Shown: positions 48,099-58,768 of the stretch, one piece after another
Layout: each line of letters opens with the position of its first letter
Position numbering within the stretch: position 1 is the stretch's first letter
Source: Ricinus communis
Lineage: Eukaryota; Streptophyta; Magnoliopsida; Malpighiales; Euphorbiaceae
Length of the DNA: 64,000 bases
Direction: 5' to 3'
NCBI RefSeq assembly: GCF_019578655.1
Contig: NC_063264.1
Location: 3,720,001 to 3,784,000, forward strand
The notes under the pieces: model-generated
Database searches by the model: none
The model's input: only the letters and a program-made list of their open reading frames with translations
What the model was told of the DNA's origin: nothing
Position numbers and translations under genes: made by a program

Positions 48099-49332
48099 TT
48101 GTAGAAATTATGACTTTGTTCAGGGGTATACATATAATATATACTATAGTGATCAACTATGGTTTTTCTTTGCAATTCTCACTTTTTCTACCTCATGCCC
48201 GATTCACATACAAGGCAAGCGGAAAGAGCGTTATAAATTGAAGATTGAAATGGGAATATCAAGCAAAGGCATGTTGGAAAAAGTAGCAAGGCGCAGAACT
48301 ATGTCGGTTAGTATGATAATAATGGGATCATATTTTTTATTAATTAGTTCCATTTCAAGATTCCACTATTTAGATTAAGCATAAAATCTGTGTATTGATA
48401 AGAGTATTGTTATAATAAAAAAAAAACTGTAATTCATCATTAATTTTAATGGTGGATTAGAGGTGAAAATAAGAGCATTAAAAAAGACTGATTTTAAAGA
48501 ATGATAAATTTGACCAAATTCATGAATTTGGACTTCTATATTGGCTTGTCAAACTATATATCTGTGAATCCAAACATGCCTTAAAAAAGAAAAAGAAAAT
48601 AGCAATCGTTTTGGACTTAGTGGCCTAGTGGGTGTAAAATTGTCAAAACTTTCATAATACATGGGTAGAATATCTTCAATACTGAGGATATTAATCTTTT
48701 GTATTGATTAAAGACCAGAAAGTTGTTGGTTTTTAGTTTTTTTTTTCCTAATTTAAATGATCTCTGGCTATACAGAGATCCTTTTGATGCGCTAAAGATT
48801 TTTAAAGTATTTAAATGATCCTTTGGACTGCCTTGCTACATTGTTCGCAATTCCATATTGCTAATTTCCAATGGTGCTTTCACTTTTCACTTCCATCTTC
48901 CAAGATTTGCTCCACGAATATCCATGAAGTCGGACCCATATTTATTTATTTATTTGAGACAAATAGGAAGGGTTAAAGTAAAAATGTGAAACAGATTTAG
49001 GGGCTAATATTAATTTTTTTTAAGAAAAATTGGAAAATATATCAAACTATAGAGGTAGCGTTTTCAATTTTAACTTTAGGGGGGCCACGGTCCACACCCT
49101 TGCACAACGAGTGAGTAATCACTGCCTAAATTTCATGACTTTCTTGCGTTTGCAATTTGCATAGAGAAGGTTGTTTCCCACCTATATGGCAATAATAATA
49201 ATAGACCCAGCCAAAACCCGGTTCTAATCACGAATCTGATTGGAACCAAATTCGTTAAATTTGGAATTAGTCTTGATTAATGGTTGCAACCATGTTTGGA
49301 ATCTCTCTTCCTATATAGTTTTGGTTCATCCA
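48099..49332. other. Gene-free region downstream of PNSB5
   Basis: Holds the PNSB5 3' region and AT-rich DNA. No open frame with a recognisable product. Confidence 0.5.
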
Positions 49333-49397
<65 letters not shown>

Positions 49398-50145
49398 TTT
49401 TAAAATTTTAAATTTTTTGATACTTATGTTTAATTTTTAAAACGTAAAACTTTTATCTAGACATATGTAATATTTTTAACATATAGGATTCAAACTCATG
49501 TGTAATTTTATAGTTTTTTTATTAATTTAGTGATTAATAAGTTATATTTATAATTAAATACCGACTCGATACTAAAAAATAACATATCTATTATCTTTTA
49601 ATATTATATAACTAATAAATGATTTTCAAATCATATAATAATAGTAATTATATTCTAAAAATAGCATATTAATTATATTTTAATATTATATTAACTAATA
49701 AATAATATCCTAATCAGGATAATGATACTAATTTTATCTTAGAAAACTATATTATTTATATTTGAATATTATATTAATTAATAAATTAATTTTTTAATTA
49801 GATAATAATTCTAATTATAGAGAATAACATTTTAAATTATATTTCTAATAATAAATTAATTTTTTAATTACATAATAAAATTTTAATTCTAAAAATAATA
49901 ATATCAATTATAGTACTAAGTTATATAATACTAAAATTAATTAAAATAATTTTTATATTATTGTATTAATAAAATTTTAAAATTTTAAAAATTAAAAATA
50001 TTTAAAATTAGTTTATTTGCTATTATCTGTTAAAATATTAAAAAATAATATTAAATATTAAATTTTTTATTAAATTGTATCTATCAATTTAATTTTATAA
50101 TCAAAATAATAATAGTGGTCGTGCAATGCACGAGTAAATTACTAG
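49333..50145 (+). mobile_element. Probable non-autonomous Helitron
   Basis: The 5' end reads A/TCTATATATATA and the 3' end is CTAG/T, so the element would sit between A and T, as Helitrons do. Eight bases before the terminal CTAG lies a perfect 7 bp hairpin, TCGTGCAATGCACGA (50119-50133), the expected 3' stop signal. The 813 bp between are AT-rich, start with a 59 bp (TA)n run, and encode nothing. No terminal inverted repeats or target duplication are seen, as expected. The 5' boundary is less certain than the 3' because it runs straight into the microsatellite. Confidence 0.6.
49335..49393. repeat. (TA)n microsatellite, about 59 bp
   Basis: Uninterrupted TA run of about 29 units at the presumed 5' end of the Helitron. 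Confidence 0.95.
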
Positions 50146-51066
50146 TTTATCTGAGATTTTCACCTTAAAAAGAACTAAGAATATTTAGTTTAGTAAATAT
50201 TAGATTTTTAAGCTAATGAAGTTAAATTTATGTTTTAATTTTATCCACTTATATAAGAAAATATTGGTTGTATATAAAACTAGTAAGTTTTAATTGAGTT
50301 GATCTGGTTAATAATGTCTCATATAATATTAAATATTAAGTTTTTAATCATGATCTACCAAGAACAAGAAAACTAATTAAATCAAATCATAAATATTAAT
50401 TTTCATAAAACATATAGATATTATAACAAATGTTATGAAAATACATATTAAACAAATAAAAAAGTGTAATGTATTCAAATATATATAACCAAACATAAAC
50501 CGGTAATTCAAGGAGTTGCAATTGGCAGTTTGATAGGAGCAGTAGGATAGAGTACAAGTGGGAAAGTGGCCTCTTAACTCCACCCCTTAGAAAAGTCTCC
50601 TTCCGTGACTTATCAGCTTACTTTACCTCTAAGCCATGGCTTTCTGGATCCATATCTGTGCAAGAAGTCTTTGCTGATCTCAGGATCGGAAACTGACCAG
50701 TAAATTTTCCAGTAGGACACATCACATAGCATTATTACTACTTTCTTTCTCACAAATTCAAGGTCATGCAAATCATCCAATTTCTGCCACATGGATTTTA
50801 TCTTTGACCATTTTACGGCAAAGACTCATAGTCATATCACATCCCTTCTTTCAATCTATGTTTTTACCATTCTGGCAGATATATATATATAAAGAAATAT
50901 TACGTGTTTATCATTGATTAGTAGTCTGGAATCTGATGACGGACTTAAGCATCGCCTAGAGGAGAAATTCCTATACAAAGAAAGTCAATTATGTTGACTG
51001 GAAAAGGAACATTAGTTCTTGACAGAGGAGTCTCGACTTTCAAGTTTCACAACCTGCCTCCATAAA
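50146..51066. promoter_or_regulatory. Upstream region of the LysM receptor gene
   Basis: AT-rich up to about 50500, then more balanced sequence leading to the receptor gene. It contains W-box cores at 50814-50819 (TTGACC) and an inverted pair at 50983-50999. No gene supported. Confidence 0.45.
50983..50999. promoter_or_regulatory. Inverted W-box pair upstream of the LysM receptor gene
   Basis: AGTCAATTATGTTGACT contains TTGACT on both strands, separated by 5 bp. TTGAC(C/T) is the binding core of WRKY factors, which control pathogen-response genes. It lies about 135 bp before the start codon and about 70 bp before the TATA box. Regulation by WRKY is inferred. Confidence 0.5.
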
Positions 51067-51073
51067 TATAAAA
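51067..51073 (+). promoter_or_regulatory. Candidate TATA box of the LysM receptor gene
   Basis: TATAAAA, 61 nt before the start codon, which would leave a short leader of about 35 nt. Confidence 0.5.
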
Positions 51074-51133
51074 CAGCATCTTTATTCTACGAGGAAGTGA
51101 CAAACAGAACCACCGTCCACCAGGCTGCCAAAA

Positions 51134-54107
51134 ATGAGAGCCAAAACCAGTTTAATTCTTTCTTTTCTCTTCATTTTTTATCTTAATCATGTTCTAAACC
51201 ATTTACGAGCACAACCAAGCACTGATGGGATCACTTGCACAGTGAACCAGACCAGCAATCCATGCCAAACCTATGCTTTTTACAGAGCTATGGCACCTAA
51301 CTTCCTTGACCTGGCTTCCGTAGGTGATCTTTTCTCTGTTAGCCGTCTCATGATATCAGAGCCGAGCAACATCTCTTCTCCATCTTCACCACTAATCCCA
51401 AATCAATCTCTCTTCGTTCCCATATCGTGTTCCTGCAGAGCTATTAATTCTACAACTAACCTCTCCTATGCAAATCTTTCATATACTATCAAGAAAGACG
51501 ACACCTTTTACTTGGTATCTACTACTCAATTCCAAAATCTTACCACTTACCAAGCTGTTCAGGTTGTGAATCCTACTCTTGTTCCTACCTTACTTGAGAT
51601 TGGCCAAGAAGTAATCTTTCCTGTATTTTGTAAGTGTCCTAATCAAACCCAGTTGCAGAATCAGGTGAATTTTATGATATCTTATGTGTTTCAACCTTCT
51701 GATAACTTATCATTAGTTGCTTCAAGTTTTGGAACAAACACACAGTCCATTGTAGATGTTAATGGAAACAACATACAGCCTTTTGACACTATATTCGTTC
51801 CAGTCAATAGACTTCCACAACTGTCACAACCTGTAGTTGTTCCTTCTGTGCCTACTGAGAAGAAAGAGAGGAAAGGATTGATAACAGGATTGGCTGTTGG
51901 GCTTGGAGTTTGTGGGTTTTTGTTGATCTTGATAATTGGGAGTTGGGTATTTAGAGAGGGTAAATTGAATAGGAAAAAGAGCGAGGAGGATGAGGACAAG
52001 AAGAGGTTGCGATTTTACAAAGGAGAGAAAGGCTTGACAGAAATGGAAACAAAGTTGATAGCAGATGTTTCAGATTGCTTGGATAAGTATAGGGTATTTA
52101 AGATTGATGAATTGAAAGAAGCTACTGATGGGTTCAATGAGAATTTCTTGATTCAAGGGTCTGTGTATAAAGGGTCCATTAATGGACAAGATTATGCCAT
52201 CAAGAAGATGAAATGGAATGCCTATGAGGAGCTTAAGATCTTACAGAAGGTAATTTCCCATTTCACAATCACTTTCTCTTTGATTCTTATTATAGGATTA
52301 AGGCACCGAAAACTCAAATATTACTGCTTAAATAGCATTAATGGTAATTAGGATCATAAGATCATTTCTTGTGGAAACTGGTTAACAGAACCCTGATTGT
52401 AGGACAGCAGGAGGATATAACTATGAATACAAGCATAGAGATGAAAAAAACTGAAACATCTAGTAGACAAGGACACCAGTATATGGCTTCCATTAAAATA
52501 TGAAATTGTTTATTTTTGTTAGCTCAAAAAATTTGTTGGTTAGGTAAAGTGACCTGTCTATTTTGTTGGTTTTTTTGAAGTTTTAAATTGTAGGATTAAA
52601 GTATGGTTATCCGGTCCAAAGCTTTTTAGTCATAACTATAAAATAGCTCAGGTTTCAAATAATTGAGAAGGAAATGACCTTATGTACTATGTCAGCTGGC
52701 CCCAGTTCTTTGGAGTGTACTATTTTGGGTTACTGACCATCACCAAATGCAACATGATATTCAATAGCTTTCTGTTTCTACCATTAAAAATGAAATTGTT
52801 CAATTATTGTTCATGGTGCTTGAAGGTAGAATGCTGTTCCTTTGCAAAGTAGAATGAAAATATTAGACTCTGGTTTTGGTGTTTGTATAACATTTGGAGG
52901 CATCTTTTGATACTATTTTGGAAAATATGGCAAAATAGCTCTGAAGTTAAATACTACATAATATAATAATGGTGATTTCTTTATCATTTATTTTTGCTTT
53001 GAAATTAAATACTATGTGTAATATATTAATAATGATGTCTTTTCTTCACCTACATTTGTTCTGGAGCTATTTCTTTTTGCTCATTTGATTGGACTATATC
53101 ATGTGCCTAGTTCTTTGGTTTGGAATCTTATTTAGTTTATCGTTTTAAGATTGGTTATCTTTCCCAATTCCTTAGAATCTCTTAGAGATTGGACTAAGCT
53201 AAATCAGAATGATCCAATTAGTAATTTGCCAAAAATCCAATTGCTTCACAAATCATTTTTAATGTGCCTTCTCAACCTTCAATTTCAATCTTGATTCTTA
53301 AGTTTAGCCTTTAATGTTTTTCCTGGAAAATAGTTATTATTGCATGACATTCATACTACTTTTTGTCTTTTGAAGGTAAACCACGGCAATTTAGTGAAGC
53401 TAGAAGGGTTCTGTATAGATTCTGAGGATGGGAGTTGCTATCTAATATATGAGTATATAGAAAATGGCTCTCTCCATTCATGGCTACACATCAACAAGAA
53501 TGAAAAGCTAAACTGGAAGACAAGGTTACGGATCGCCATTGACGTAGCCAATGGTCTCCAATACATTCATGAACACACTAGACCAAGGGTTGTGCACAAA
53601 GACATCAAAAGCAGCAACATTCTCTTGGATTCAACAATGAGAGCAAAAATTGCTAACTTTGGGCTAGCAAAATCAGGCTGCAATGCCATAACAATGCACA
53701 TTGTTGGTACTCAAGGCTACATTGCTCCTGAATATCTAACTGATGGTGTGGTGTCGACGAGGATGGATGTTTTTTCTTTTGGCGTAGTTTTGCTTGAGCT
53801 CATATCCGGTAAAGAAGCCATCGACGAAGAGGGTAGGGTTCTGTGGGCAAAAGTTAGTGGAAATTGGGATGGAAATGAAGAGAAGAAGGTGAAGAGATTG
53901 AAAGGGTTTATGGATGAGAGTCTTTTGCGTGAATCATGCTCAATGGAGAGCATAATTCATGTAATGAACGTTGCAGTTGCTTGTCTGCACAAAGATCCTG
54001 CAAAGAGGTCTAGTATGGTTGATATTGTGTATGATTTGTGCAAGAGTGATTTGTTCTTTGACATTTCTGAAGATGGATTGTCTGATTCTCAGATCGTGGC
54101 AAGATAA
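51134..54107 (+). CDS. LysM receptor-like pseudokinase, LYK4/LYK5 (LYR) type
   Basis: Two exons, 51134-52249 and 53376-54107, join in phase 0 over a 1126 bp intron to 615 residues. Such plasma-membrane receptors bind chitin or related N-acetylglucosamine ligands and signal through an active partner such as CERK1. There is a signal peptide (about 1-27) and an ectodomain with N-glycosylation sites and the paired Cys motifs typical of three LysM units (CTVNQTSNPC, SCSC, FCKC). A membrane segment at about 249-272 precedes the cytoplasmic part. The kinase-like domain keeps a lysine at K357 (YAIKK) and the activation-segment tail GTQGYIAPEY, but the glycine loop is reduced to IQGSVYKG, HRD reads HKD (446-448) and DFG reads NFG (Asn466). 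It is therefore probably catalytically dead, as in LYK4/LYK5. The exact orthologue is uncertain, so no symbol is given. Confidence 0.93.
52250..53375 (+). other. Intron of the LysM receptor gene
   Basis: 1126 bp GT-AG intron splitting the kinase-like domain just after the helix containing EELKILQK. No nested gene seen. Confidence 0.85.
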
Positions 54108-54900
54108 ATACATTCGAGTGTATGGTACTTGATGCAATATATGTAATGATTATAACGTTTATGTGTAATATAAATGATAAAAATCTTCAGTAAATTTTTT
54201 TTCATTTATTACAAACTAGGAAATGAATACTCTAATTTAAAGTCTCACTAAAGTTGACATATAAGCTTATTTAACGAGTTAAATTTATAAATATTTTTAT
54301 AAAAATATTTTAAATTTTGATATAATGATATATTGGTAAAATACTGTTTTAAGTGTGTTTTAATGCAGTTGTATATTTAATACTCGAATGTGATATTTTA
54401 ATTAAGCAGATAATTACTATCTCACCTATACTCTTTTGATTTTATTTTTTTTAATGCACTTTTCATGGGTCTTTATTTTTTTTATTTATTATTTAGGATG
54501 ACCTCATAATTTTCGACTCCCGAGTAATAAATATCAAGCTCACCCAATTTATTCAATTTATGACATGTGAATGGGTCAACTATGGTGGATGGAAAATTGC
54601 CTCATCCAATTCTCAAGACCATAAGAAGGCTGCTTTATATGTTTCCACACAAGGACCCAAAAAGCCTTTGTCATGCTACCTTAATTTTGATTTTTGTTCG
54701 AGGCCCCAGAAAACCATTTCCATAAATAGAACCCAATAGCAAAGCCCAAAAGTTTTATTTTTCAGGTCACGGTATAAAGGAGTTGAACAAGAATAATGCA
54801 CCACTTTTTTTAAAGAAAAAAAAAATTTATTTTTATGCTTTTTTCAATTTCCTACGACACTATTTTTTAAAATTTTCTGCTTTCTTTTTTCATTACTTTT

Positions 54901-55347
54901 TGTCAGAAAAAGATATACTACGAGTATACCTATAATGATATAATTTTAACTTATATTATTATGAAATGAGTGAAACGACATAGGTTGATCATTTTAATTT
55001 TTATATTTTAAAATTTTATTAAAAGAGATACTATAAATATACCTAAAAATACCAAAAGTGATCAAATGAAGTAAATTTATCATTTTTATCTTTTAAATTT
55101 TTTATTTTTTATTTTTTAAAATTTTATTAGAAAAAAACACTAAAAATATACTTAAAAAATATTAAAAGAAGTCAAATGAAGTAGATTTATAGTTTTTATT
55201 ATATATCTTTTTTATTTTTAAAAAATTTATTAAAAAGATATTAAAATATACCTAAAATATACTGAAAGAATCTTATTTTAACTTATATTATTATGAAAAT
55301 AGCTAAATGAGGTAGATTTATTATTTTTAATTTATATTTTTATATTT
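54901..55347. repeat. Four degenerate tandem units of about 103-120 bp
   Basis: Units start near 54901, 55021, 55129 and 55232. Each contains a GATACTAYRARTATACCT-like word, then AAATGARGTARATTTAT (GTGAAACGACATAGGTTGAT in the first), and all but the last end in AAAATTTTATT or a close variant. Units 1 and 4 also share TTTTAACTTATATTATTATG. An old tandem array. Confidence 0.6.
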
Positions 55348-57394
55348 GATATTTGTAAATTAAATAATATTATATATTTCTATAGTAACTGGTGTATTTT
55401 AATGATGTGAAGACGTGTATTTAAAAAAATATATTATAATATAACAAAAAACCAAAATACAGTTAAAAAAAATATAAAAATATAGTTAAAATAAAATCAA
55501 AAAGGTCATTTAAAAATACTAAATACATATAAAAAAATATTTTAAAAAATACAATAATGTATTTCAAAAAACCCGTATACTTTCATGATTTAGATTGTAA
55601 AGGTAAAAAAATTTTGATTGTAAAGATAAAATTTTATATTTTATTTTCCGTATATATTTGTAAAAAGCCTAACAAGAATCCAAAACGTTGTTAAGGTGTT
55701 GAAAAATAGAGGCCACGGAGTCTTTGGCCAAGTCCTTGGCTCCTTTAATGCTGAAATTGCGACAGATAGGAAGCGGTCCCAATCCCACGGCACAATTATT
55801 ACACGCAACTCACTAATAAAACAGAAGCTATCTCTATGGTCAGTGGTCCTGTAAGAAAACACTCATTAGCAGGTAAAGCATTGTCTGTCTTGTTGAGTTG
55901 ATTCAACTGTGGGCAATGCCAATGGTCTGAACTCAGTGTGATAGGTGGGGTTTTAGGTACTGAGCTATTGATACTTCTAGTGCCTGTCAAAGGACAGAGG
56001 CTATCAATTATTCAATTTGAAGATTCGGTTGAGACGGGTTTTAGTAGTAGCTTTAGCAGTGGAACCACTGTGATCAATGCTCCAAAAAACTTTGATATTG
56101 GTCTAATTCAGCTTATAATTTTAGAAAAAATCAGAAAGACCGTACCACAAATTTGAAGAATTTTCTATGAACTTTCCGCTATGTACCGGTTATTGTTGAT
56201 GGAGCCACAATGATGAATGGTCCTACATTGTTATCCCTAGCCTCTAAATGCAAACCTCTACCATGTCCAAGTAAACAAATTTGTGATATTTTTTTTATTC
56301 CCTCTCTGAATGGGTTCTTCTTGGGATGCACCAAAACAAATCCTTTAATATCTTAGTCTTATACATCATTGGCCTAGCTCACGCTCAACGAAATAGAAAA
56401 ATCTTCAATGGATTATGATATCGCAGACCTTAAGGCACGTAAATTATAAAATTTCTATTTTGAAAATGTATGATGAAACCTAGGCATGGTTTAATCAGAA
56501 CATGGTCTAAAAACCAAAAAGAAGGAAAATCTTTACCAATTGATGTCCAAGGTTCCACGTTTTCTTTTCAAATTGACATTTGACATACATAAAAATTTAT
56601 ATATAATTATATAAAACCTTGAAATTAATTATGATATACTAGAAAAGAAAATCGAAAATAATATCCCATTTTTCACATGCTTTAAATAGTTAGCCCTGAA
56701 AAATAAAATAAAATTGGCCACCACAATCGAGTGGACAGTGCAGAGAGAGGACTGGGCTAGTGAAAGATCCGTTTCGTTCGTTGGCACGGAGAAGCGTGCA
56801 ATTATTCATCCACTTGCAAAGTCGCAACAGGCGACACAAGTATCAGAATTTTTTTTTATTTAATAATTAATTTTATTAATAAAATAATAAAATATAAAAT
56901 ATAAAATATATTAATATTTAATCATATTATATAAATAAAATTAATAAGATAATAAGTTAATACAGTACATAATATATGCATTTTTCAGATATAATTTATA
57001 AATATATAATATAAAAATATATTTTAAATAAAATTCAAAAAATTTATAACTTATTATATTTTTATTTATAATTAATCTAAATTTAATAAAAATATTTTAT
57101 TTTTATATAGAAGATTATTATATACAAATTTTATTATTATTAAATAAAATTTAAAGATTCAATAGTTGCTATATTTTTTATAAAAATGGTTGATAAGGAT
57201 GTTACAATTACTTTAAATACAGAATCATAGGCATACTTAATTCAGTTTATTCTATTTATTGGATTTGTAAAATTAATATATTGAGTTTATAGTTCAATAA
57301 ATTTCTAAATAAAATAAAAACAATTCATTATATTTTTTAATAACTAAACTAATCTATATAAGTTTTTGATTTTAAGATTTACATGTTCTGTTTT

Positions 57395-57396
<2 letters not shown>

Positions 57397-57434
<38 letters not shown>
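57397..57434. repeat. (TA)n microsatellite
   Basis: Uninterrupted TA run of about 19 units. Confidence 0.95.
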
Positions 57435-57437
<3 letters not shown>

Positions 57438-58768
57438 TCAAATTTATATGGCTAGATCCAATCCTGGAAACATTGCTTATATCTCATTATCACCTAACAC
57501 TCGTAAAAATAAGCTTTATATCGGTCAATATTTAATCAATCTAATTGACTGTGTACCAACTTGTAATTGCTTTTTATATCATTAATTTTTAGGTATGGTT
57601 GTGAGTTAAAAGGAGGATAAGAGTTAAGAGGTTAACACCCTTGATCGTATAATTACTATATCTTAATTTATTTTTTAATCCCCCTTTTACACATACTAAT
57701 ACTACTGGTGAGACAAATTCACTTTGCGATTCTTTTATTTTAAATTCTTTTTATTATCTTAATATAAATTACAGATGAAAGACTAGAGATAAACTTTTAT
57801 CGTAATTAAAAACTTAAAAATTTCCAATGGTACTTTTAACTACTAATTAATAGAATTTAGCTACATGATTAGAAATTATATATCAAAATAAAAGAACAAA
57901 AATGATAAGATTATCATAGGATTGTAATACAATCAAGAAATAACGAAAATAAAGAAAATAAAGGCTCTTTTTAGCTATTGTTAAAGATAAATACGGAAAA
58001 GAATTTCTTTATAATTATATTTTTGGGACCAACTAATTTTTCTACGAGAAAGTTATAGCTTATATGCCACTAAATTATACATTTATTTAGTTAAATATAT
58101 CCAAACTAAATATATATTTTGAAAAAGAAAAAGACATAATTTAAATAAAAATTAGAAAAGAAAAAAAAATTGTAGTAATAACTTTAAGAAAAAAATCATA
58201 CACTAAATTACTTTATACAATAATCTATTTCATTTTAAAATTTTAATAATAGCTTAATTAACACATATCTTTTAAATAATTAATATTATATGGAGATAAT
58301 TTAAAAGAAGAAAACAGAACGTAGAAAGATTATAATTTATTATAATATAATTTTTTTTTATTTGAAACCAAAATTTTGATAGTTATATAAAAAAAGTTGC
58401 TCTTATATGAAATATAACTCTAAGAGTCTCTGTAACGGAGAAGTCTAATGTAGCAACTGTGGCATACCAGAAGATATTAACCAAGATCTTAACGTGGAAT
58501 CTCCCTCCCTCATTTGCAAATAAAAACCAAAAGCAGGCTTTTGTGGTCCCCAAACAATGCAGCCTCTGGAATAGGCAACTAAGATTCAAAAAAAGAAAAA
58601 GGTGAACTTCCCTTTGCTTTTCTTTCCACTCCATTTTTCTTAAAAGATTATCCGCTGAATCATTAACTACACTTTCTACTATTACTTCTGCCTGTTTGTA
58701 CGTATCTTGTTATCTCTCTTTTCTTTTCGCTCGGTAATTTCGTCAAACACGTAGAGAGATAGAGAGAG

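Larger units (their letters stand above)
54108..58768. other. Gene-free region between LysM receptor and POLLUX-like genes
   Basis: About 4.7 kb, mostly very AT-rich. It contains four degenerate tandem units (54901-55347), a GC-richer island at about 55650-56350 of unknown origin, and a (TA)n run at 57397-57434. The last 150 bp are the likely 5' leader of the channel gene, ending in AGAGAGATAGAGAGAG. No gene supported. Confidence 0.5.
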
